The notes beneath the pieces were generated by a model. The model worked only from the letters and a program-made list of their open reading frames with translations. It searched no databases and was not told where the DNA came from. A stretch of 64,000 nt of DNA from Streptomyces roseus (GTDB lineage Bacteria > Actinomycetota > Actinomycetes > Streptomycetales > Streptomycetaceae): NCBI RefSeq assembly GCF_001044425.1, contig NZ_LFML01000111.1:20708-84707 (forward strand). The letters run 5' to 3'. Made by a program: the position numbers and the translations under genes. Of the stretch, positions 27,564-35,271 are shown piece by piece. The stretch's first letter is position 1. Each line of letters begins with the position of its first letter.

Positions 27564-27653
27564 ACTTTCCCTGGAGGAGGGGACCCAGGACCCGCGTAAG
27601 CCCTCCGTAAGCACCCTCGGCGACCTTCGAAACACCCCGCCGCCGGTCAGGCG

Positions 27654-27743
27654 ATGTCCGGTAGCAACCGGATCGCCTGTCAGGTGCTGGACGGCGAGCT
27701 CGTCATCCTCGTCGTCAAGGTCGGCGCCCGTCGCGACGTCCGG
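27654..27743 (+). pseudogene. Remnant of a RelE/ParE-type toxin C-terminus
   Basis: The 30 codons starting at the ATG read GSNRIACQVLDGELVILVV followed by KVGARRDVR. RelE-family toxins typically end as YRIxYxVxDGELVVLVV-x-VGHRRxVYR. The catalytic region, the tyrosine-rich start and the terminal VYR are missing, and the frame runs into the complement of ppx. A 14-base direct repeat CCGGTCAGGCGATG (27643-27656 and 27740-27753) brackets the piece. I read it as a decayed toxin fragment; chance resemblance is possible. Confidence 0.5.
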
Positions 27744-28709
27744 TCAGGCGATGGACCAGGCGATGCCGTCGAGGATGTCGTGCTCCGAGACGACGACCTC
27801 GCGGGCGCCGGTGCGCTCCATGACGGCGAGCAGGACCAGGGTGCCCGCGCCGATCACGTCCACCCGGCCCGGGTGCAGGACCGGGATGGCCGCGCGCTCG
27901 GCGTGGGTCGAGGTCAGCATCCGCTCGGTGATCTCGCGGACCCGCTCGTACGGGACGCGGGCGTGGTGGATCGCGGAGGAGTCGTACTCCGGCAGCCCGA
28001 GGGCGATCCCGGCGACCGTGGTCACCGAGCCCGCCAGGCCCACCAGGGTGCGCGCCTCGGTCAGCGGGACCGTCTGCCCGACCAGGTCCAGCGCCGCCTC
28101 GATGTCGGCCCGCATGGCGGCGACCTGCTCCGCGGTCGGCGGGTCGGTGACCACGCCGTCCACCACCAGGTGGCGCTCGGTCATCCGGACGCAGCCCACG
28201 TCGACCGAGCGGGCCGCCCGTACGTGCTCCTCGCCGACCACGAACTCGGTCGAGCCGCCGCCGATGTCCACCACCAGGAAGGGCTTCTCCATGTCGGTGG
28301 CGCCCGTCAGCTCCTTGGTGGCGCCGAGGAAGGAGAACTCCGCCTCCTGGTCGCCGGAGATCACCTCGGGCTCGACGCCCAGGATGGCCAGGACCCCCTG
28401 GACGAACTCCTCGCGGTTCTCGGCGTCGCGCGATGCCGAGGTCGCCACGAAGCGCACGCGCTCCGCGCCCAGCTCCTCGATGACCGCCGCGTACTCGCGG
28501 CAGGCCGCGAAGGTGCGCTCCAGCGCCTCCGGGGCCAGCCGGCCCGTCTTGTCCACGCCCTGGCCCAGGCGGACGATCGTCATCCGCCGGTCCAGCTCCA
28601 CCAGCTCGCCGGCGGCGCCGGCGCCGGAGGCGCTGTCGGACACCGTGCAGTCCGCGACGAGCAGGCGGATGGAGTTGGTACCGCAGTCGATGGCGGCGAC
28701 GCGGGTCAC
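27744..28709 (-). CDS. ppx: Exopolyphosphatase / guanosine pentaphosphatase (Ppx/GppA)
   Basis: 321 aa from the GTG at 28709, overlapping the DUF501 stop (GTGA). ASKHA-fold phosphatase: the phosphate-1 motif AIDCGTNSIRLLVAD at the N-terminus, VVDIGGGSTEFV in the centre and GLAGSVTTVAGIALGL near 215. It hydrolyses polyphosphate ends and/or converts pppGpp to ppGpp. The short (about 320-residue) form lacks the C-terminal domains of E. coli Ppx, as is usual in actinobacteria. Confidence 0.92.
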   Translation of the reverse strand: MTRVAAIDCGTNSIRLLVADCTVSDSASGAGAAGELVELDRRMTIVRLGQGVDKTGRLAPEALERTFAACREYAAVIEELGAERVRFVATSASRDAENREEFVQGVLAILGVEPEVISGDQEAEFSFLGATKELTGATDMEKPFLVVDIGGGSTEFVVGEEHVRAARSVDVGCVRMTERHLVVDGVVTDPPTAEQVAAMRADIEAALDLVGQTVPLTEARTLVGLAGSVTTVAGIALGLPEYDSSAIHHARVPYERVREITERMLTSTHAERAAIPVLHPGRVDVIGAGTLVLLAVMERTGAREVVVSEHDILDGIAWSIA

Positions 28710-29254
28710 GCCTGCGACTCCTTCTGCTCCGCCTTCTGGGCGCACGGCGTCACGCAGGCGCCCTTCGCCCACCACTCGGGCAGCATCGCCAGCGCCTCGT
28801 CGCCGAACGGGTTCACGCCCGGCCCGGCGGCCAGCGAGTGACCGACCAGCACGTGCAGGCACTTCACCCGGTCCGGCATCCCGCCGGCGCTCGGGAAGCC
28901 CTGGAGCACCTCGATGGCGTCGCGGCGCCGGATGTAGTCCTCGTGCGCGGCCTGGTAGGCGGCGGCGAGCTCGGGGTCCTCGGCGAGCCGGGCCTGCATC
29001 TCCTTCATCACGCCGTTGGCCTCCAGCGTGCCGATCGCGGAGGCCGCGCGCGGGCAGGTGAGGTAGTACAGCGTCGGGAAGGGCGTGCCGTCGGGGAGGC
29101 GCGGGGCGGTCTCCACCACGTCCGGCTGACCGCAGGGGCAGCGGTGGGCGATGGCGCGCAGCCCGCGCGGCGGGCGGCCGAGCTGCTGCTGGAACGCGTC
29201 GATGTCCGCGTCGGTCGGCTCGGTCCGGTCGGTCTGGGGCGGGGGCGTCTGCAT
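28706..29254 (-). CDS. DUF501-family protein
   Basis: 182 aa. The cysteine-containing stretches HRCPCGQPDVVETAPRLPDG, PTLYYLTCPRA, DRVKCLHVLVGHSLA and GACVTPC match the actinobacterial DUF501 family, always found next to ppx and eno. The conserved Cys/His could bind metal, but this has not been established from sequence. Cytoplasmic. Start ATG 29254; no strong ribosome-binding site is visible. Confidence 0.88.
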   Translation of the reverse strand: MQTPPPQTDRTEPTDADIDAFQQQLGRPPRGLRAIAHRCPCGQPDVVETAPRLPDGTPFPTLYYLTCPRAASAIGTLEANGVMKEMQARLAEDPELAAAYQAAHEDYIRRRDAIEVLQGFPSAGGMPDRVKCLHVLVGHSLAAGPGVNPFGDEALAMLPEWWAKGACVTPCAQKAEQKESQA

Positions 29255-29357
29255 GCCTGGAGGAAGTCTCTTCGGTTGAGTGGGTGGGTGGTGCGGTGGT
29301 GCGGGTGGTGCGGGGTCGGGCGGGTCGTACGCGTGCTGCCGTGTCGTGCGGTACCGG

Positions 29358-29846
29358 TCACTCGCCGGGGCGGTCGGCCTTGTCGACCCCGTCCCAGACG
29401 TTCGAGTACCAGGGCCGGTCGGAACCGGCCGCTCCGGTGCGGTGCCGCTCGGCGGCCCCGGCCCCGGGGTCGGTCATGATGTAGCTGATCTCGCCCGGGC
29501 GGACGAAGTGCAGGTGCTTGCGCGCCTGCTGCTCGGCGTACGCGTTGTCCTGCCAGCGGGCCTTCTCGTCGCGGAGGCGTTCGAGGCGCCGGCTCGCGGC
29601 CTCGGCGGCCCGCCGCTGCTCCGCGATCTCCGAGCGCTGGGAGACGTACTGGCGCATCGGATACGCGAGGGCGACGACCAGCGTACAGAGGACCAGCACC
29701 AGGAGCGCGGCGCGCCCGGTGAGCCGGCTGCGGCGGACCTGACGGCGCGTCTGCGAGCGGTAGACGTGGGCGGCGGTCCGCTCACCGAGCTGCTTGAGCC
29801 TGGTCGCGGTGGAGAAGGTGGAGAACCGATCCCGGTTCCCGGCCAT
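29358..29846 (-). CDS. divIC: Septum formation initiator, FtsB/DivIC family
   Basis: 162 aa from the ATG at 29846 (GGAGG 9 bases upstream). A basic cytoplasmic N-terminus (about 45 residues) is followed by one transmembrane helix (about 48-68), an extracytoplasmic coiled coil (about 70-115, RSEIAEQRRAAEAASRRLERLRDEKARW) and a short tail. KHLHFVRPGEISYI is the family C-terminal motif. It joins FtsL/FtsQ in the divisome. Position between eno and DUF501 is conserved in actinobacteria. Confidence 0.88.
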   Translation of the reverse strand: MAGNRDRFSTFSTATRLKQLGERTAAHVYRSQTRRQVRRSRLTGRAALLVLVLCTLVVALAYPMRQYVSQRSEIAEQRRAAEAASRRLERLRDEKARWQDNAYAEQQARKHLHFVRPGEISYIMTDPGAGAAERHRTGAAGSDRPWYSNVWDGVDKADRPGE

Positions 29847-29972
29847 TGATCCCGCCTCCCCTGTGTCCCTCTGTTGCTGGGTGCGCGGTACGCGCCACGC
29901 AATACGTCCCCGCACACGGTACGGGACCGAGTGCGGGGACGTACGGAGGCCAGCCCCGGAGGGCTGCCGTGA

Positions 29973-31259
29973 TTAGCCCTTGAAGCGCGGGAAGGCGGAG
30001 CGGCCCGCGTACACGGCGGCGTCGTCGAGGATCTCCTCGATGCGCAGCAGCTGGTTGTACTTGGCGACGCGGTCCGAGCGGGCCGGGGCGCCGGTCTTGA
30101 TCTGGCCGCAGTTCACGGCGACGGCGAGGTCGGCGATGGTGACGTCCTCGGTCTCGCCGGAGCGGTGCGACATCATGCACTTGAAGCCGTTGCGCTGGGC
30201 CATCTCGACGGCGTCGAGGGTCTCGGTCAGCGAACCGATCTGGTTCACCTTCACGAGCAGGGCGTTCGCGGAGCCCTCCTCGATGCCGCGGGCCAGCCGC
30301 TCCGGGTTGGTCACGAAGAGGTCGTCGCCGACGATCTGGACCTTGGAGCCGATGCGGTCGGTGATGGTCTTCCAGCCGGCCCAGTCGTCCTCGTACAGCG
30401 GGTCCTCGATGGAGACGAGCGGGTACGCGGAGACGAGCTCCTCGTAGTACTCGGTCATCTCGGCGGCCGAGCGGGACTGGCCCTCGAACTCGTACTTGCC
30501 GTCCTTGTAGAACTCGGACGCGGCGACGTCGAGCGCGAGCGCGATGTCCTTGCCCGGGACGTAGCCGGCCTGCTTGATGGCCTCGACGATGAGGTCGAGC
30601 GCGGCGCGGTTGGACTCCAGGTTCGGGGCGAAGCCGCCCTCGTCGCCCAGGCCGGTGGAGAGGCCCTTGGTGTGCAGGACCTTCTTGAGGGTGTGGTAGA
30701 CCTCGGCACCCCAGCGCAGCGCCTCGGAGAAGGACTCCGCGCCGATGGGCGCGATCATGAACTCCTGGATGTCCACGTTGGAGTCGGCGTGCGAACCGCC
30801 GTTGAGGATGTTCATCATCGGAACGGGCAGCAGGTGCGCGTTCGGGCCGCCGAGGTAGCGGAAGAGCGGGAGGTCCGAGGCCTCGGACGCGGCGTGCGCG
30901 ACGGCGAGGGAGACGCCGAGGATGGCGTTGGCGCCGAGCGAGCCCTTGTTGTCGGTGGCGTCCAGGTCGAACATGGCCTGGTCGATCAGGCGCTGCTCGG
31001 TGGCGTCGTAGCCGACGAGCTCCGGGCCGATCTGCTCGATGACCGCGAGGACGGCCTTCTCGACACCCTTGCCCATGTAGCGGTTGGGGTCACCGTCGCG
31101 GAGCTCAATGGCCTCGAAGGCACCGGTGGAGGCGCCGGACGGAACTGCAGCACGGCCGGTGCTGCCATCGTCGAGGCCCACCTCGACCTCGACCGTGGGG
31201 TTGCCTCGGGAGTCCAGGATTTCCCGGGCTACGACGACGTCGATGGACGGCACGAGCAT
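29973..31259 (-). CDS. eno: Enolase
   Basis: 428 aa. It interconverts 2-phosphoglycerate and phosphoenolpyruvate with Mg2+. Signatures include REILDSRGNPTVEVEV, GAEVYHTLKK, GDEGGFAPNL, the catalytic lysine in LLVKVNQIGS and SHRSGETEDVTIADLAVA. AAGGAG lies directly upstream of the ATG. A TAGGCT hexamer on the minus strand at 31327-31332 may be its -10. It heads the eno-divIC-DUF501-ppx cluster. Confidence 0.98.
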   Translation of the reverse strand: MLVPSIDVVVAREILDSRGNPTVEVEVGLDDGSTGRAAVPSGASTGAFEAIELRDGDPNRYMGKGVEKAVLAVIEQIGPELVGYDATEQRLIDQAMFDLDATDNKGSLGANAILGVSLAVAHAASEASDLPLFRYLGGPNAHLLPVPMMNILNGGSHADSNVDIQEFMIAPIGAESFSEALRWGAEVYHTLKKVLHTKGLSTGLGDEGGFAPNLESNRAALDLIVEAIKQAGYVPGKDIALALDVAASEFYKDGKYEFEGQSRSAAEMTEYYEELVSAYPLVSIEDPLYEDDWAGWKTITDRIGSKVQIVGDDLFVTNPERLARGIEEGSANALLVKVNQIGSLTETLDAVEMAQRNGFKCMMSHRSGETEDVTIADLAVAVNCGQIKTGAPARSDRVAKYNQLLRIEEILDDAAVYAGRSAFPRFKG

Positions 31260-31464
31260 CTCCTTCTGGGATGTGACGCTGGGTGTGCGGTGGCTTGTCG
31301 GGCCGTGGGACGGCCCCGCCGACTAGAGCCTAACCGCCTCCGGGCGCTCGGCCGGCCGACCGCCCGCCCCCTGGGACGAAAAAGGGCCCGAATACCCGCC
31401 TTCCGGTACATAGGGGCACCTGACTGTCGGCACACAGGGCCCCTGACCGGCGGCGCACACGCCG

Positions 31465-31499
31465 CCGCCCGGCGCGTGAGGGGAAGACGCGCCGGGCGG
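31465..31499 (-). terminator. Terminator hairpin after rpfA
   Basis: 13-bp perfect stem CCGCCCGGCGCGT, 9-base loop, complement 31487-31499, about 50 bases beyond the rpfA stop on the minus strand. Confidence 0.6.
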
Positions 31500-31548
31500 T
31501 CGGGCTGCCGCGGCGCCGCTCGGGCGGCCGCGGTCGTCACTGCGGGAT

Positions 31549-32244
31549 TCAGCTGAGCTTCAGCATCTGGCCCGGGAAGATGAGGTCGGCGTCCGAGACG
31601 ATGTCCTTGTTGAGCTCGAACACCTTCTCCCAGCCGCCCTTGACGCCGTTGGCCTCGGCGATGGTGCCCAGGGTGTCGCCCGACTTGACCTCGTACGAGC
31701 CGTTGCCGGTCTTCACGACGGGGGCCTCGGCGCGCTCCGAGCGGGTGACCGGCGCGGAGTTCTCGCGCGTGGTCTCCTTCTTCGGCTCGGTCTTCTTCGG
31801 CTGGGTCTTCTTGGTCTCGGTCTTCGTCTCCGTCTTCTTCGGGGTGTCGCTCGCGCCACCACCGTTGTAGGCGGAGCTGGAGAGGCCCTTGCCGCAGACC
31901 GGCCAGGCGCCCTTGCCCTGGCCCTTGAGGACCTTCTCGGCGATGGCTATCTGCTGCGACTTGGAGGCCTGGTTGGCCTGCGCGGCGTACGACTTGCCGC
32001 CGTACGCGGCCCACGTGGAAGACGAGAACTGCAGGCCGCCGTAGTAGCCGTTGCCCGTGTTGATGGACCAGTTGCCGCCGGACTCGCAGCTCGCGACGGC
32101 GTCCCACTGGGACGCGGTGGCGGCGGAGGCCGAGCCGGCCGCCATCAGGGGGGCGGCGACGGCGACACCGGCGACACCGGCGAGCGTGACGATGCGGGCG
32201 GCCTTGCCGGCGCGACGGTGCTTGCCCTTGCCGGAAATCAGCAT
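31549..32244 (-). CDS. rpfA: Resuscitation-promoting factor with LysM domain (RpfA-type)
   Basis: 231 aa secreted muralytic enzyme. Signal peptide (about 1-41, ending SASA), then the transglycosylase-like Rpf domain (about 42-118) with the catalytic glutamate in ASCESGGNWSINTGNGYYGGLQF. A Lys/Thr/Glu-rich linker follows, then a C-terminal LysM (GSYEVKSGDTLGTIAEANG to GQMLKLS) that binds peptidoglycan. GAGGAG precedes the ATG. A c-di-AMP (ydaO) riboswitch occupies its leader, as reported for S. coelicolor rpfA. It acts in cell-wall remodelling during germination and growth. Confidence 0.95.
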   Translation of the reverse strand: MLISGKGKHRRAGKAARIVTLAGVAGVAVAAPLMAAGSASAATASQWDAVASCESGGNWSINTGNGYYGGLQFSSSTWAAYGGKSYAAQANQASKSQQIAIAEKVLKGQGKGAWPVCGKGLSSSAYNGGGASDTPKKTETKTETKKTQPKKTEPKKETTRENSAPVTRSERAEAPVVKTGNGSYEVKSGDTLGTIAEANGVKGGWEKVFELNKDIVSDADLIFPGQMLKLS

Positions 32245-32254
32245 GGAGTTCTCC

Positions 32255-32455
32255 TCACCGACGCCTACGAGGTGAGCTGTCGGGTTCGGGCTGATGAGTG
32301 CCCGGCCGTGCGACGTGGCGCACGACTTAACCCCTAGCCGTTCCCTGGCCGTCTCTCAACGGCCGGTCCCGGCGCCTACCTTGGTTCCCCCGCTCCTGCC
32401 TTCGGCGCTTGACGCGACGACTGTTCCCTCCGTCCGCCGGCAGGATTCGGCGATG
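32255..32455 (-). promoter_or_regulatory. ydaO/yuaA cyclic-di-AMP riboswitch in the rpfA leader
   Basis: The minus strand shows the family hallmarks in order: GGGGGAACCAA (32381-32391), the GGGGTTAAGTC block near 32325, CCGAACCCGACAGCTCACCT, and CTCGTAGGCG ending at 32262, 18 bases before the rpfA start. Extent is approximate. Binding of c-di-AMP is known to switch expression off in this class. Confidence 0.88.
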
Positions 32456-32489
32456 CGGTCGAAGGAGCCCGCGGTGGCGGGCGACTCAG

Positions 32490-32519
32490 AAGGTAGACAG
32501 GTCTCTCCCCGATGTTCAA
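32490..32519 (-). promoter_or_regulatory. rpfA promoter
   Basis: TTGAAC (minus strand, 32514-32519) and TACCTT (32490-32495) separated by 18 bases, immediately upstream of the riboswitch. Beyond it, 32520-32699 holds no other feature I can identify apart from the end of the upstream gene. Confidence 0.55.
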
Positions 32520-32699
32520 CGAGGACCACCGGGGAGAAACGGGCCCTACTTGCACCCTCCTTGCGGGCGTTTGCGCAGGTGAGGGCGGGGTTTGCGGAAG
32601 GCTCCGGACGGGACACGCCAGTTGACCGGAAGAGACACATGTCTCACTTGCAGATAACGGACATTCAGCTTTTTACGGGTGTCCGAAGTGCCGCTATTT

Positions 32700-33743
32700 C
32701 TAACTTAGATCCAGATTCTGGCCGGGCTTGATCAGATCGGCGTCCTCGCCGATGACCTGCTCGTTGGCCTGGTAGAGCGCGTTCCAGCCGCCCTTGACTC
32801 CCTTGGCAGAAGCGATGGTCGCCAGACTGTCGCCCGCCTGGACCGTGTACGAGGGGTCCGACGCCGCGCCGGAGGCGGCGGGCACCTCAAGGGCGGGCGT
32901 ACCACGGTGCTTACCGGTGCCGGAGGGGTCCGGGATGCCGGCCGGGTCGGTCGTGGCACCCGGGACGGCCGGGGCCGAGGGGGCGGCAGGGGCGCTCGGG
33001 TCGGCCGGGGTGACCGGAGCGGTCGGGTCTGGGCTGCCGGGCGCGGTCGGGGTGCCCGTCGGTGGGGCCGCGGGGTCGGTGGGCGCCGTGGGGGTGCCGG
33101 GGGCCGTCGTCGGGTCGCCGGGGAGCACCGGGGCGCTCGGCGAGGTGGACGGCGCGTCCGGTTCGGGCATGACGGGCAGTCCGCTGTTCGGCGCGAGCGG
33201 CGCCGGCGGCAGCGTGAAGACCGGGGTCGGGGTGGGGGTCGGGGCGCCGAAGTCCTGCGGCTTCGCGCCGGAGCCGCCGGCCGGGACCGACTCGTCGGGG
33301 CGCGAGGGGCTCGTGGCGATCGGGCCGAGGGTGCCGGGCAGGCCCGGATCCACGGCGGCCGCGGGGCCCTGCCGGGTCAGTCCGGCCGCCTGCGAGCAGT
33401 GCCCGAAGGCCTCGGGGCCCTGGGCGCCCAGTACGCGCTCGGCGACGGCTATCTGCTGCGAGCGGCTCGCGAGGTCGGGGCGCTCGGCGAACTCCCGGCC
33501 GCCCGCGGCGTTCCACTGCTCCTGCGTGAACGAGAGTCCGCCGTAGGACCCGCTGCCGGAGTTCGCACTCCAGGAGCCGCCGCTCTCGCACTCGGCGACC
33601 GTGTCCCACGTGGCGGCCTCGGCCGCGCTCGCGCCGGTGGCGGCGAGCAGGGGCAGGGCCAACGCGGAACCGGTGACCCCGGCGGTGACGACTATGGCGG
33701 GTACCTGGCGGGGGCGTCTGTGGCGGCCGTTCCCGGAACGCAT
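32700..33743 (-). CDS. Second Rpf-LysM secreted protein with long Pro-rich linker
   Basis: 347 aa from the ATG at 33743 (AAGGTG 6 bases upstream; an ATG 18 bases earlier is weaker). Signal peptide ending near ASAAEA, Rpf catalytic domain with AECESGGSWSANSGSGSYGG, then about 170 residues of Pro/Ala/Thr/Gly-rich linker and a C-terminal LysM (YTVQAGDSLATIASAKG to GQNLDLS). Paralogue of rpfA. Only about 100 bases separate it from the P450 gene, so it lacks room for a riboswitch. The linker may span the wall. Confidence 0.92.
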   Translation of the reverse strand: MRSGNGRHRRPRQVPAIVVTAGVTGSALALPLLAATGASAAEAATWDTVAECESGGSWSANSGSGSYGGLSFTQEQWNAAGGREFAERPDLASRSQQIAVAERVLGAQGPEAFGHCSQAAGLTRQGPAAAVDPGLPGTLGPIATSPSRPDESVPAGGSGAKPQDFGAPTPTPTPVFTLPPAPLAPNSGLPVMPEPDAPSTSPSAPVLPGDPTTAPGTPTAPTDPAAPPTGTPTAPGSPDPTAPVTPADPSAPAAPSAPAVPGATTDPAGIPDPSGTGKHRGTPALEVPAASGAASDPSYTVQAGDSLATIASAKGVKGGWNALYQANEQVIGEDADLIKPGQNLDLS

Positions 33744-33845
33744 GAGCTGCACCTTTCGCATAACGGCTGGGTAACGGCAGAACCTAGCGTTCTTGGCATG
33801 CGAGTAACAACTCTTGACGGGCGCTGACTTCCGGTCAAAGAGGGT

Positions 33846-35156
33846 TCAGGGGTTTCGGGCTGTGAACTTGACGGGAAGAGTGCGCAGGCCACGCATGATC
33901 AGACCGCCGCGCCAACGAAGCTCGTTGGGCGGAACAGCGAGTTCCAGATCCGGCAGACGCGTCAGCAAAGTCGCAAGCGCCGTCTGTCCTTCAAGTCGTG
34001 CGAGCGGAGCACCCAGGCAGTAGTGGATCCCGTGCCCGTACCCGAGGTGCTGGTTGTCGGTGCGGGAGAGGTCGAGGGTGTCCGGATCGGCGAACCGCTC
34101 GGGGTCGCGGTCGGCCGCGGCGAGGACGACGAGCACCGGATCGCCCGCCGCGACCTCCTGACCGCCGAGGGTCAGCGGCTCGGTGGCGAACCGCCAGGTG
34201 GCCAGCTCCACGGGGCCGTCGTAGCGCAGCAGTTCCTCGATGCCGCTCTCCAGCAGGGCGCTCTCGCCGGCGGCGAGGGAGTCCTGGAGGCGGGTGCGCT
34301 GGTCGGGGTTCATGAAGAGGGAGTGGACGCCGTTCCCGATGAGGTTCACGGTCGTCTCGAATCCGGCGAACAGGAGGATGAAGGCCATCGCGGTGGCCTC
34401 GGCCTCCGTCAGGTGGTCACCGTGGTCGCTCGCGCGGATCAGGTCCGAAATCAGGTCATTGCCCAGATCATCCCGTTTGCGGTGGATGAGTTCACCGAGG
34501 TAGGTCCGCATCTGCTTCACGGAGCGGGCGACCCCGCCGCGCGGGCCGCCGCCGTGCCGGATCATCATCCCGGCCCAGTCGCGGAAGTCGTCCTGGTCCT
34601 CGCGCGGTACGCCGAGCATCTCGCAGATGGCGTAGATGGGGAGCGGGAAGGCGAACTCGTGGATGAGGTCCGCTTCACCCCGGCTCGCGAACTGCTCGAT
34701 GAGGTGGTCGGTCAGCTCCTGCACCCGCGGGGTGAACTCGGCCACCCTGCGCGGGGTGAACGCCTTCGACACGAGCCGCCGCAGCCGCGTGTGGTCCGGC
34801 GGGTCGATGTTCAGCAGGTGCGTCATCAGCTCCGCCTTGCGCTCCCCCGGGATGCCGGTCTTGCCCTTGGCGTGCGCGGGCTCCGCGTGGTGCGCCGGGT
34901 TCTTGCTGAGCCGCTGGTCGGCGAGAGCCTGGCGGGCGTCGGCGTACCGCGTGACCAGCCACGCCTCCACGCCGCTCGGCAGCTTGGTGCGGTGCACCGG
35001 GGAGTGCTCGCGCAGCCAGGCGTACGCCGGGTACGGATCGGTGGCGAACTCCCAGTCGAACAGGGTCGGACCCTGGGGAGGAGCGCCGCCCTCGGGGACC
35101 GCGGGGGCTGCGGAGGCTGCGGGGGCTTCGGAGGCTGCGGGGGTCGGCTCATGCAC
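33846..35156 (-). CDS. Cytochrome P450
   Basis: 436 aa from the GTG at 35156. Canonical motifs: I-helix LLFAGFETTVNLIGNG (oxygen activation), K-helix ELLR (ExxR), and heme loop YGHGIHYCLGA with the axial cysteine. Soluble bacterial class I type, needing ferredoxin and reductase that are not adjacent. Substrate unknown. The N-terminus is Ala/Pro-rich low complexity (about 25 residues). It is divergent from a flavohaemoglobin gene. Confidence 0.92.
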   Translation of the reverse strand: MHEPTPAASEAPAASAAPAVPEGGAPPQGPTLFDWEFATDPYPAYAWLREHSPVHRTKLPSGVEAWLVTRYADARQALADQRLSKNPAHHAEPAHAKGKTGIPGERKAELMTHLLNIDPPDHTRLRRLVSKAFTPRRVAEFTPRVQELTDHLIEQFASRGEADLIHEFAFPLPIYAICEMLGVPREDQDDFRDWAGMMIRHGGGPRGGVARSVKQMRTYLGELIHRKRDDLGNDLISDLIRASDHGDHLTEAEATAMAFILLFAGFETTVNLIGNGVHSLFMNPDQRTRLQDSLAAGESALLESGIEELLRYDGPVELATWRFATEPLTLGGQEVAAGDPVLVVLAAADRDPERFADPDTLDLSRTDNQHLGYGHGIHYCLGAPLARLEGQTALATLLTRLPDLELAVPPNELRWRGGLIMRGLRTLPVKFTARNP

Positions 35157-35188
35157 CCGCTGACCGTATCCCGCCCGCCCACCGCCAT

Positions 35189-35198
35189 CCCATATGGG
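35189..35198. promoter_or_regulatory. CCCATATGGG palindrome between P450 and flavohaemoglobin genes
   Basis: A 10-base perfect palindrome, extended imperfectly to CCATCCCATATGGGTGG, in the 115-base divergent region. Its position suits a dual operator. Confidence 0.4.
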
Positions 35199-35233
35199 TG
35201 GTTCGCCGCGGCTGTCCGTAGATCCGCCGACGC

Positions 35234-35264
35234 TTGACCTCGCGTTGCCGGGCGTTCCTACTTT
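35234..35264 (+). promoter_or_regulatory. Flavohaemoglobin promoter, probably leaderless
   Basis: TTGACC (35234-35239) and TACTTT (35259-35264), 19-base spacer. The GTG start codon begins 8 bases after the -10, so the transcript would begin at or next to the start codon. Confidence 0.5.
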
Positions 35265-35271
35265 CGGTCTT

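Larger units (their letters stand above)
27228..27653. other. ndh upstream non-coding region: two Rex-type sites and a candidate small RNA
   Basis: From ndh outward it holds the palindrome CACCCC-AA-GGGGTG (27243-27256), a Rex-like site (27261-27278), a TACACT -10-like hexamer on the plus strand (about 27298), about 240 bases of structured sequence ending in a hairpin plus T-run (27481-27544), and a second Rex-like site (27546-27563). No protein gene is convincing here. Confidence 0.6.

Noticed and set aside
27337..29061. Long plus-strand open frame opposite ppx and DUF501
   Set aside because: Shadow frame over two well-supported minus-strand genes; composition is Ser/Arg/Pro-biased. The short RelE-like piece is in another frame.
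35194..35271. Longer flavohaemoglobin start at ATG 35194
   Set aside because: It lies inside the CCCATATGGG palindrome, precedes the apparent promoter, and would add 26 residues foreign to the globin family.
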